Shown here piece after piece: positions 27,286 to 34,583 of a DNA stretch of 64,000 nt (positions are counted from its first letter, which is position 1; every line of letters begins with the position of its first letter). The stretch comes from CAYWNA01 sp964459305 (GTDB lineage: Bacteria; Planctomycetota; Planctomycetia; Pirellulales; Pirellulaceae), in the NCBI GenBank assembly GCA_964459305.1, contig CAYWNA010000005.1, forward strand, positions 62,001 to 126,000, read 5' to 3'. Below the pieces are notes generated by a model. It was given only the letters and a program-made list of their open reading frames with translations. It had not been told where the DNA came from and made no database searches. A program made the position numbers and the translations under genes.

Positions 27286-28308
27286 CTATTCTCCAATCGT
27301 ACGTCCCGCCTGCTCATGCACCGTCTCAATCATGGCGAGCATGTTCTCAAGGGGCACGTCACCCTCGACGTCGTGGGCCGGCGCGAAGATGTACCCACCG
27401 TCGGCACCCAACTCGATAAGGCGGCGCGTTTCCGCTCGAACGTCGTCCGCTGAACCGAACGGCAGAGTCCGCTGCGTGGACATACCGCCGTGGAACGCGA
27501 GCCGTCCCCGGTACTGTGGCAACAGAGCATACACGTCCATCACTTCGGGTTGGAACGGGTTGAAGCAGTTGAGGCCGATGGCGATCAGGTCGTCAAACAA
27601 CTCGTCCACATCACCGCAGGAATGAATCATGACGAACTTGCCCGAGTCGCGCACCACGCCGTACATCCGTTTCAATGCCGGGTAGATGAACTCGTGCCAG
27701 TGGTCGGGCCCCATCTGCAATCCGCGCTGCTGGCCCCAATCGTCGCCCAAGTAAACCGCATCGATATCGTATTTCAAAGCCTCCTCCACTTGGACAATGT
27801 TGTAGTCGACAATCGCGGTGAACAGTTCGTGAACGAATGCAGGGTGGTCCAGGAAATCGACCATCAAATTCTCCATGCCCCGCAGCGTCCACGCCCGTTC
27901 GTATAAGGAGAATCCGAGCTGGAATACCCGAAGGCGGTCGGCACATCGCTCGATCTTCTCCGGAATGTCGACAAAGAACCTGCGATCCAAGGGGTTGGGA
28001 AACTCGTAGCCGGCCAAGGTGGGCTGGGGCAACACGCAGCCTTCGACGTTGCCGATGTCCTTGTCGATTGTGCGGTCCCACACGACGCCAAATACGTCAC
28101 GAAACCGATCGCTGCCCAGATCGTCAAAAAAGCCGATGTCACTTCCGAGCCTCAGGAGATGGTTCTCCAGCGGAATCTCAATGTCCGCTTGGCCAAAGTG
28201 CCCCTGAAGCTTCTCCTTGGCTTCTTTTGTAAAGCCCATCGACCAAGGAACGTACGGAGGGCGTTTGCCTTCCAGAATCAGTCGCACAACTTCGCGTTTC
28301 GTCATCAT
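27286..28308 (-). CDS. Uroporphyrinogen decarboxylase (URO-D) family protein, non-HemE
   Basis: A 340-residue TIM-barrel protein of the URO-D superfamily. The N-terminus has RPPYVPWSMGF, and the C-terminal half reads GKFVMIHSCGDVDELFDDLIAIGLNCFNPFQPEV and then RLAFHGGMSTQRTLPFG (quoted in pieces). The sCG.. and .GgidtQ..l.fG blocks are shared by HemE and by corrinoid/coenzyme M methyltransferases such as MtaA and CmuA. The HemE-specific RQAGR substrate motif is not visible, so haem synthesis is unlikely; methyl transfer or an unknown role is possible. ATG 28308 is used; a GTG lies two codons earlier. It ends four bases from the convergent nuoB. A second member is at 55331. Confidence 0.75.
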   Translation of the reverse strand: MMTKREVVRLILEGKRPPYVPWSMGFTKEAKEKLQGHFGQADIEIPLENHLLRLGSDIGFFDDLGSDRFRDVFGVVWDRTIDKDIGNVEGCVLPQPTLAGYEFPNPLDRRFFVDIPEKIERCADRLRVFQLGFSLYERAWTLRGMENLMVDFLDHPAFVHELFTAIVDYNIVQVEEALKYDIDAVYLGDDWGQQRGLQMGPDHWHEFIYPALKRMYGVVRDSGKFVMIHSCGDVDELFDDLIAIGLNCFNPFQPEVMDVYALLPQYRGRLAFHGGMSTQRTLPFGSADDVRAETRRLIELGADGGYIFAPAHDVEGDVPLENMLAMIETVHEQAGRTIGE

Positions 28309-28394
28309 AATCACACCGCATCACCCTAGGTGCCGGAACAGATGTAAGCCCTTCTGGATTCAGAGAAGCAACTTATCGGCCATATTGCAGTTAT

Positions 28395-28466
28395 ATTCTT
28401 GCCGGCCATATTCTTGCCCGCCGTGGGATCTAGAAAAAGGACGGCAAGAACATGATGGACAAGAAC
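28395..28466. repeat. Imperfect palindromic repeat with TTCTTGCC units
   Basis: The left arm (28395-28418) contains ATTCTTGCC twice; the right arm (28443-28466) is a partial reverse complement, about 18 of 24 positions. It lies in the divergent region between the URO-D gene and the aminotransferase and looks like another dispersed hairpin family. The rest of the 28315-28604 gap shows no gene. Confidence 0.5.
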
Positions 28467-28604
28467 ATTGTTTCGACTCGCATGTAATCAAGGTACTGCC
28501 ATTCGATTGGCTTGTCAGCGCGGGCTTAGAGAAAGCCTCGGTTGTCGCCTGGGCGAGTCCGGATAGAATGTCGGCAAAACACTCGAACGTTTGTTACTCG
28601 CTAG

Positions 28605-29534
28605 ATGATTTCTATGCCACTTGCCTATCTGAACGGTAAACTGGTTCCTGCTACAGAGGCCGCGATTCCTGTCTACGACGCTGGTTTTGTCCTGGGTGTG
28701 ACGGTGGCCGAGCAGGTGCGTACGTTTTCCGGTCGTCTATTCCGCCTGGATCAACATCTCGCTCGCCTCTCCCGATCGCTTGAAATCGTCGGCGTCGACC
28801 CCGGCGTAGACTTACCTGATTTGAAAGGCGCCGCGAGCGAGTTGGCTGCACGAAACCATGCGTTGCTCGACGAAGGCGACGACCTGGGAGTGTCGATTCT
28901 TGTCACGCCCGGTCCCTATTCAACCATGGCATGCGCGGTCGAAGAAGCTGGTCCGGCAGGGCCGACTGTCGTGATGCACACCTACCCGCTGCCGTTTCAG
29001 ATATGGGCCGACAAGTACCAGCATGGGCAATCGTTGGTGATCACCGACATCGAGCAAGTTCCGACCGCGTGCTGGCCCGCCGAATTGAAATGCCGCAGTC
29101 GCATGCACTACTACCTCGCCGACAAAGAAGCCAGGAAGGTGCAACCCGACGCGAGGGCCTTGTTTCTCGATCACGACGGCCACGTGCTCGAAGCTTCTAC
29201 CGCAAACGTTGTGATCTACAATCGGGGCCAGGGGATCGTGTCTCCGCACCGGGAGACAATCTTGCCTGGAATCAGTGTCAGCGTGGTCGTAGAGCTTGCC
29301 GCCGAATTCGGCGTTCCGGTTCGGTACCAACAGCTTTCGGTCGATGATATCCTCCAGGCGGATGAAGTCATGCTGTGCAGCACCAGCCCCTGCGTATGGC
29401 CCGTAACTAGCCTCGATGGCCGGACAATCGCCGATGGCCGGCCGGGCGAGATGTTCCGGAAGTTGCTGGCCGCCTGGAGCGAGATGGTGGGTGTGGACAT
29501 CAAAGCACAAGCGGAGCGGTTTTCCACGCGTTGA
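28605..29534 (+). CDS. Class IV aminotransferase (branched-chain type)
   Basis: A pyridoxal-phosphate enzyme of fold type IV, 309 residues. The N-terminus MPLAYLNGKLVPATEAAIPVYDAGF (quoted in part) and the catalytic Lys in ELKCRSRMHYYLADKEA fit this group; GHVLEASTANVVIY and ILPGISVSVVVELA are also family blocks. These enzymes include branched-chain aminotransferase (IlvE), D-amino acid aminotransferase and aminodeoxychorismate lyase (PabC); the segment after the Lys favours an aminotransferase, but substrate choice cannot be read from sequence. A second ATG three codons in (28614) gives a cleaner N-terminus. The gene is convergent with the GspF-like gene. Confidence 0.82.
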   Translation: MISMPLAYLNGKLVPATEAAIPVYDAGFVLGVTVAEQVRTFSGRLFRLDQHLARLSRSLEIVGVDPGVDLPDLKGAASELAARNHALLDEGDDLGVSILVTPGPYSTMACAVEEAGPAGPTVVMHTYPLPFQIWADKYQHGQSLVITDIEQVPTACWPAELKCRSRMHYYLADKEARKVQPDARALFLDHDGHVLEASTANVVIYNRGQGIVSPHRETILPGISVSVVVELAAEFGVPVRYQQLSVDDILQADEVMLCSTSPCVWPVTSLDGRTIADGRPGEMFRKLLAAWSEMVGVDIKAQAERFSTR

Positions 29535-29558
29535 TTGCCCCAGCATGTTTCGATGCTT

Positions 29559-30587
29559 TCACATCTCCAACGCGCCGTAGATGGTACCGATATAGAACAT
29601 GGCCAACCGGAAGATGAGGAATATGATAAACACAAACACGAGACCCACCAGGGCAACCGTTGAAGCGATTGTCAACATCCTGGCGGAGGACTTCGCGCGG
29701 TCGCGGTAGTCATTCGCTAATCGCGCGAGCGATTCACCATGCGTACCGGATAATTCGGCGGTTTCCAACGAACTCAGGAACTCATCGGGAAACAACTCGG
29801 TCTCGCGCAATGCTTCGTGGAATTCCTTGCCTTGCGCGATCGCGCCGTCAACGATTTCCATTTGCGAGGTATAGTACGCGTTCTGAGTGCTCCGAATTGC
29901 CATCCGAATGGAACGTCGTGCGTCCAGGCCGGAATCCAATGCCAGGGAGAGTGTCCACGCCAATCGCGACAAGGCCGACGTCCGCAGGCAGTTGCCGATC
30001 ACTGGAGCCTGCATCACCAACTGAAGCGGTTTGGGGCCGAGCCACCCTCGCATCAGGGCAATCACAACCCAGGCGATTCCACCGAAGACTGCGGCGACTA
30101 AGAACATGTATTTGAGCAGACCCGGCACGCCGACCAACCCAAAACCAAGGATGTCAATGGGCTCGCCAGACGGACCGGCGGGGATCATCCCCATGACCAA
30201 TATCAATAGCCCGATGACGCCGATGGCCCCCAACAACTCAATTCCCGGCCAGAGGATCCCCATCAGGAAAGTACGCCGCAGGTTCAGGAGATGCTCGTAG
30301 TGCTCGGCCAAGCCGGAGAGCACGTCTTCGAGCCTGCCGGTCTTTTCGCCCACGTCCACTAGGTCGCAAGTCAGGCTGGGAAAATAGCCATCGCATGCGG
30401 ACATGGCTTCCGCAAGGCTATCGCCATTTGCGACCCGCTCGCTCATTGTGGCTACCCGTTGTCGATGTGTGGGCGACCCGCGTTCGGCTTCTTTTCTGCA
30501 GGTGGTGCGGATGTCCACGCCGGCGCGATGGGATGTGGCAACACGGCGCAGCATTTGTGCCAGCGGTCTGGTTCCGATTCGAGGCAT
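29559..30587 (-). CDS. Type II secretion / type IV pilus inner-membrane protein (GspF-like)
   Basis: A 342-residue platform protein with two copies of the T2SSF domain. The first reads RVANGDSLAEAMSACDGYFPSL then VGEKTGRLEDVLSGLAEHYE; the second has the QGKEFHEALRETELFPDEFL region followed by GTHGESLARLANDYRDRAK. Three hydrophobic segments are visible (about residues 105-130, 150-175 and 310-335). GspF/PilC proteins recruit the assembly ATPase for pseudopilus extension. No ATPase or pilin is nearby, though DUF1559 pseudopilin-like proteins (one at 50477) are a planctomycete speciality. It begins 32 bases downstream of maf on the same strand. Confidence 0.82.
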   Translation of the reverse strand: MPRIGTRPLAQMLRRVATSHRAGVDIRTTCRKEAERGSPTHRQRVATMSERVANGDSLAEAMSACDGYFPSLTCDLVDVGEKTGRLEDVLSGLAEHYEHLLNLRRTFLMGILWPGIELLGAIGVIGLLILVMGMIPAGPSGEPIDILGFGLVGVPGLLKYMFLVAAVFGGIAWVVIALMRGWLGPKPLQLVMQAPVIGNCLRTSALSRLAWTLSLALDSGLDARRSIRMAIRSTQNAYYTSQMEIVDGAIAQGKEFHEALRETELFPDEFLSSLETAELSGTHGESLARLANDYRDRAKSSARMLTIASTVALVGLVFVFIIFLIFRLAMFYIGTIYGALEM

Positions 30588-30619
30588 GGCAGCATTCCAG
30601 CGTCAGGACAATCCCTGAC

Positions 30620-31204
30620 CTACGAGAAATGAAATTCGCGGATCATCTCCGCCAATAGTCCCAAGGGCAAGCCGACGACGTTCGACTCGCTTCCGTCCAG
30701 AATATCGAGCCAGTCGTGTCCGTCCTGGTAGCCGAACGCGCCTGCTTTGCCCTCCCAATCACCCGTCGCCAGATATCGATCCAATTGATCGTCTGAGATG
30801 CGTGCCATCTTGAGCCTTGTTTCGGCCACCTTCACCGAGCAGCGATTGCTGGGCACCTGCCACAGACACAGACCGCTGTAGACGCTATGTTCACAGCCGC
30901 GCAGCGTCCGTAGCATTCGACGGGCATCCTCGAAATCGTCCGGTTTACCAAGTATTCGGCCCTGGCATTCGGCAACGGTGTCGCATCCCAACACGAGACC
31001 TTCATCACACCGCTGGGCTACGTCCGCTGCTTTCTGACGCGCCAGACGCGACACCAAGTCGGCCGGCGTCTCGCCATGTCGCACACCACCCTCTGCTGTA
31101 TCACTGGGCGGCAGTACGTCAAACTCGTACCCGGCCGCCAGCAGCAGTTCGCGGCGACGAGGAGAGCGGCTCGCTAGAATGATTCTCGGTGGACGTACCG
31201 ACAT
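30620..31204 (-). CDS. maf: Maf-family nucleoside triphosphate pyrophosphatase
   Basis: Hydrolyses non-canonical or modified nucleoside triphosphates to monophosphates, a housecleaning activity formerly linked to septum formation. The 194-residue sequence opens with the signature ILASRSPRRRELLLAAGYEF; the catalytic Asp region LVLGCDTVAECQGRILGKP and the GKAGAFGYQD segment (EGKAGAFGYQDGHDW) followed by VVGLPLGLL are intact. The usual GKAGaYaiQ block has Phe-Gly here. It is likely cotranscribed with the downstream GspF-like gene. It is divergent from the pseudouridine synthase gene. Confidence 0.93.
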   Translation of the reverse strand: MSVRPPRIILASRSPRRRELLLAAGYEFDVLPPSDTAEGGVRHGETPADLVSRLARQKAADVAQRCDEGLVLGCDTVAECQGRILGKPDDFEDARRMLRTLRGCEHSVYSGLCLWQVPSNRCSVKVAETRLKMARISDDQLDRYLATGDWEGKAGAFGYQDGHDWLDILDGSESNVVGLPLGLLAEMIREFHFS

Positions 31205-31288
31205 GTCAACCTGTCATTGGTCTGGGGCGCACAGACTCTACAATGTAGTACACCAAGATACACGAACGCGTCCTGTTTGTAATGGCCG

Positions 31289-31978
31289 ATGTCGCGAGCA
31301 CCCTTTCCTATTCTATTCGAAGACAACCACCTACTGGTCGTCGCCAAACCGGCCGGCCTGCCCACAATGGGTGTAGGTGAGGGGCGTCCAAGTCTGCTCA
31401 CGGTGGCCAAGGAGTACATCAAGCAGAAATATGACAAGCCAGGCAACGTGTATCTGGGGATAGTCAGCCGATTAGACGCTCCGGTCACCGGTGCGGTCGT
31501 CATCGCTCGAACCTCCAAGGCCGCCGCTCGCCTGACTGAGCAGTTCCGCGACGGCAGCGTCGAAAAGGTCTACTGGGCCCTGGTGGAAGGCGTACCGGCG
31601 CCCGCGGAAGCAAACTGCGTTGATTGGATGCGAAAGGACGAACGTCACCGCAAGATGCACGTGACGCACCAGGACCACCCAGAGGCAAAGGAAGCGCGAC
31701 TGGCGTACACGACACTCAAAGAGTTTCCCCAGACCACGCTCGTGCAAGTCCGCCTGGAAACCGGGCGGAAACACCAGATCCGCGTTCAACTGGCGCGACG
31801 CGGGCACCCGATCGTCGGCGATCGGAAATACGGCGCGAAAACGCCGTGTCCCGATGGGATCGCCCTGCATTCTCGAAGAATCGAATTCGTGCATCCGGTG
31901 CGCAGAACGCCTCTCCGACTCGTGGCACCACTCCCGAAGTGCTGGCGAGAATTCGGTGTGATGGAGGATGCCAGTTGA
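31289..31978 (+). CDS. RluA-family pseudouridine synthase
   Basis: Converts specific uridines of rRNA or tRNA to pseudouridine. In this 229-residue protein the N-terminal strand LVVAKPAGLPTMG and the catalytic segment VSRLDAPVTGAVVIARTSKAAARL are clear; the Asp of RLD is the nucleophile. Ser precedes RLD, where HRLD is usual. VYWALVEG, LVQVRLETGRKHQIRVQL and HPIVGDRKYGA complete the fold. There is no S4 RNA-binding domain ahead of the catalytic domain, so it belongs to the short RluA forms. The exact target cannot be assigned. Confidence 0.9.
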   Translation: MSRAPFPILFEDNHLLVVAKPAGLPTMGVGEGRPSLLTVAKEYIKQKYDKPGNVYLGIVSRLDAPVTGAVVIARTSKAAARLTEQFRDGSVEKVYWALVEGVPAPAEANCVDWMRKDERHRKMHVTHQDHPEAKEARLAYTTLKEFPQTTLVQVRLETGRKHQIRVQLARRGHPIVGDRKYGAKTPCPDGIALHSRRIEFVHPVRRTPLRLVAPLPKCWREFGVMEDAS

Positions 31979-32025
31979 GACGGTACTATGCCCCGATGCC
32001 GATCGGCGGTAGTATTAGTAGAGTG

Positions 32026-32177
32026 TCCACGGCCGGCCCTGATCATAACTCCGGCAGTTGCCAGGAGTGATAGCATAGTAACCCGAAGCGTAAGCGAGGA
32101 ATGCAGCGAACTACGGCCTCCTCCTCGCTTACGCTTCGGGTTTCGATGCCGGAGTTACGATCAAGGCCTCCACGGCC
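32026..32177. mobile_element. 134-base nested palindromic element with 9-base flanking direct repeats
   Basis: The outer arms are 32035-32056 and 32147-32168 (20 of 22 positions complementary). Inside them lies a perfect 20-base pair, 32081-32100 and 32122-32141, with core ACCCGAAGCGTAAGCGAGGA. Directly touching the outer arms on both sides is the same nonamer, TCCACGGCC (32026-32034 and 32169-32177), as expected for a target-site duplication. There is no reading frame of its own. It appears to be a MITE-like element mobilised in trans. It lies just upstream of the S41 protease gene. Confidence 0.7.
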
Positions 32178-32211
32178 ATTCGCGCCAGGTAATCGTGTGG
32201 AAAGCTAGTAC

Positions 32212-33546
32212 ATGCCACTTCGCAATCTGCTAACCATCTTCTTGGCATCCATCATCTCGCTCGCGTGCTATGTCAGAGCGGACCGCAATCGTTATGCGTC
32301 TTCCTTGGCCGAGGCGATGAATCTGATCGATGCCCACTACGTGGAGGGTGTGAAGTTTCGCGACCTGTACGAAAACGCCATGAAAGGCATGGCTGGCGGA
32401 TTGGATCCGTACTCGGCCTATATTGACCCCTCGGAATACCAGCATTTCCTGGAAGGACTCGATCAGGAGTTCGGCGGGATCGGCATCCTGGTGGAAGTCA
32501 ACCCGGAGACCAAGCGTTTGACGGTCATGAGTCCCCTTGTGGACACGCCGGCCTATCGGGCGGGGATGAGAGCCGGCGACACTATTTTGGAGATCGACGG
32601 AAACGACACCGAAGGGTTGACGCTCAAGGACGCTGTGGAGCTGATACGGGGCAAGCCGGGAGATCCTGTACTTCTGTCGGTGTTGCACGTGGGCGATGAG
32701 GAACCGGTGGAGCTAGAGGTCGAACGAGCCATCATTCCCATCGAGTCGGTTCTGGGTGATCGGCGGGCGGACGAGGGTACGTGGAGTTTCGAACTAGAAG
32801 AGAACCCTCGAATCACCTACGTGCGGTTGATCACATTCGGCGAACGAACGTTGGACGAACTGACCGAGACGCTTGAGGACCGCAACGTCGACGCGCTGGT
32901 CTTGGATCTCCGCGACAACGCCGGTGGACTGTTGACGGCGGCGGTCCAGACATGCGATCTATTCATCGACAAGGGAATGATCGTGAGCACGCGTGGCCGC
33001 GGCGGCAAGATCCGTCGACCACACACGGCGGGCTCCGATATGATTCTCGATCGCGATATTCCGATGGCCGTGCTGGTCAACCGGTTTTCCGCCAGCGCCA
33101 GCGAAATCGTGGCCGCTTGTTTACAGGATCACGGGCGGGCCAAGATCATTGGGCAGCGCACGTGGGGCAAAGGAACCGTGCAGAACGTCATCCAGTTGGA
33201 AGGCGGGCGTGCCGCTTTGAAATTGACCACGGCCAGCTATTGGCGACCGAGCGGCAAAAACATCCACCGGAGCACGAAGGCCAAGGACGAGGACGGCTGG
33301 GGCGTACAACCCAATGAAGAATTCGAGGTCTTGCTGACCGCTGAAGAAGCCGATAAGGTCCGCCTGCACCGCCGCGGCCGGGATGCCTTTCTCAACGGCG
33401 ACACCCCCGACGATGGAGCAGACTCTGAAGACGAGGATCTGGAAGAAGCGTTCTACGACCCGCAACTGCGCAGAGCGATCGAATACCTGGAGGAGCAACT
33501 CCGGGTTCAGGACGCCAACAACACCAAGCTCGCTGATATCTCGTGA
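32212..33546 (+). CDS. S41-family C-terminal processing protease
   Basis: A 444-residue exported serine protease of the CtpA/Prc type. There is a hydrophobic N-terminal signal or anchor (LLTIFLASIISLACYV), then a PDZ domain (GGIGILVEVN, MRAGDTILEIDGNDTEGL, LIRGKPGDPVLLSVL) that gates access, then the catalytic domain. The Ser nucleophile lies in FSASASEIVAACLQDHGRA and the general-base Lys in GQRTWGKGTVQ. DALVLDLRDNAGGLL is the preceding conserved strand. The acidic C-terminal extension (TPDDGADSEDEDLEEAF) is a low-complexity tail. It would trim C-termini of envelope proteins. It is flanked by repeat elements on both sides. Confidence 0.92.
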   Translation: MPLRNLLTIFLASIISLACYVRADRNRYASSLAEAMNLIDAHYVEGVKFRDLYENAMKGMAGGLDPYSAYIDPSEYQHFLEGLDQEFGGIGILVEVNPETKRLTVMSPLVDTPAYRAGMRAGDTILEIDGNDTEGLTLKDAVELIRGKPGDPVLLSVLHVGDEEPVELEVERAIIPIESVLGDRRADEGTWSFELEENPRITYVRLITFGERTLDELTETLEDRNVDALVLDLRDNAGGLLTAAVQTCDLFIDKGMIVSTRGRGGKIRRPHTAGSDMILDRDIPMAVLVNRFSASASEIVAACLQDHGRAKIIGQRTWGKGTVQNVIQLEGGRAALKLTTASYWRPSGKNIHRSTKAKDEDGWGVQPNEEFEVLLTAEEADKVRLHRRGRDAFLNGDTPDDGADSEDEDLEEAFYDPQLRRAIEYLEEQLRVQDANNTKLADIS

Positions 33547-33626
33547 GTTGCGGTAGAGCCCCTCCCGCCGAACTCTTGCGCCGTTGTGCTGGAATGGGTC
33601 TGTATACTGCTCCTGGTCGGGGATGG

Positions 33627-33710
33627 CTCGTTTAGCCGCAAGCCGGAGGCGTGCGCGATTGTGCCTGGCCAGCGGATTACGCGCACGCCTCCGGCTTGCG
33701 GTTAAACGAG
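33627..33710. repeat. 31-base-arm palindromic repeat (CCGCAAGCCGGAGGC family)
   Basis: The arms 33627-33657 and 33680-33710 match at all but one position; the common core is GCAAGCCGGAGGCGTGCGCG. Shorter or diverged relatives are at 39670-39706, 48742-48817 and 56617-56696. It appears to be inserted within a larger inverted region of the SWIRKNSGG family, whose outer ends are recognisable near 33592 and 33840-33855. Confidence 0.75.
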
Positions 33711-33740
33711 AGAATGTGCCAATCCTGACCGGTCGCGGTA

Positions 33741-33807
33741 TAGCTGGATTCGCAAGAATTCAGACGGATTACGCCCTCACCGCCTGAATTCTTAGTGAAT
33801 CCAGCTA
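33741..33807. repeat. Second copy of the 'SWIRKNSGG' palindromic element
   Basis: The arms at about 33741-33763 and 33784-33807 resemble the copy at 20422-20490 but the right arm carries a small insertion (TTAGTGAAT in place of TTGCGAAT). It lies in the 5' region of the sigma factor gene; a spurious N-terminal extension of that gene reads through it. Confidence 0.7.
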
Positions 33808-33986
33808 CGAGTTTTGTCAACAAATCCTTGCCATCCCGCATACCCGTTCCTGCACCCCTTGCGTCGCTGCCGAGACCAATGGTGTTTCCCAGGCCAATGG
33901 AATCGCTTAGACTGGATGGCCGTGGTGATGCCCCGCAGCCGCCCGTTGTCAGTTGCTGCGGAAAGTCGTATCGACGAGGATGCTTC

Positions 33987-34583
33987 ATGGCCGATGCAGA
34001 TCAGACATGGCAACGTTGGGCTCAACGACTGGCCGACGGCAACGAAGAGGTCGTTGGCGAATTTTGGAGTCAATACGGCGATCGCCTTCAGGGGCTCGCA
34101 GCCAGATTCCTGTCGTCGAAGTTGTACCGTCGCGAAGGGCCTGAAGACATCGTTCAATCCGTCTGTCGCACGTTCTTGCGGCGAGCCAAGGTGGGGCAGT
34201 TCGAACTGGCCGACCGGGACGGCCTGTGGCGATTGCTTTGCGCGATAACCGTCGCGAAAGTCCGAGAAAAGGCGCGCTACCATGGTCGCCAGAAGCGGAG
34301 CTTCGAGCAGGAACAGCATTTGGACGGCAGCCGCGTGGGCGGGGTGCCGGTGAAGGCAGTCGAGCCAACGCCGGACGAGGCTGTGGAGTTTGCGGACGAA
34401 CTACGTCAGCTTTTGGACGGCATGGATGAGGAGGAGCGTCAAATCGTGATGCTCCGAATGGAAGAGTACACGTATCCCGAAATCGCCGACAAGATCGGGC
34501 GATCGAAGCGGACAGTGCGGCGCATCCTCAAACGTGTCCAAACGCGCCTGCAAGACATGCTCGAAGTCCAGCACGACGGATGA
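33987..34583 (+). CDS. ECF-type RNA polymerase sigma factor
   Basis: A 198-residue sigma-70 family factor. ATG 33987 is chosen because GAGGA lies six bases upstream; a longer frame from 33795 reads through a repeat element. Region 2 spans FWSQYGDRLQGLAARFLSS and GPEDIVQSVCRTFLRRA; region 4 reads MDEEERQIVMLRMEEYTYPE then IADKIGRSKRTVRRILKRVQ, a helix-turn-helix for -35 recognition. Its ATGA overlap with the following kinase gene implies translational coupling. Such ECF/Ser-Thr kinase pairs are frequent in planctomycetes, where the kinase is thought to take the place of an anti-sigma factor; no zinc-type anti-sigma gene is seen. Confidence 0.88.
   Translation: MADADQTWQRWAQRLADGNEEVVGEFWSQYGDRLQGLAARFLSSKLYRREGPEDIVQSVCRTFLRRAKVGQFELADRDGLWRLLCAITVAKVREKARYHGRQKRSFEQEQHLDGSRVGGVPVKAVEPTPDEAVEFADELRQLLDGMDEEERQIVMLRMEEYTYPEIADKIGRSKRTVRRILKRVQTRLQDMLEVQHDG

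Noticed and set aside
33795..33986. Upstream extension of the ECF sigma factor
   Set aside because: It starts beside a palindrome copy, lacks family similarity, and a better start with GAGGA lies at 33987.
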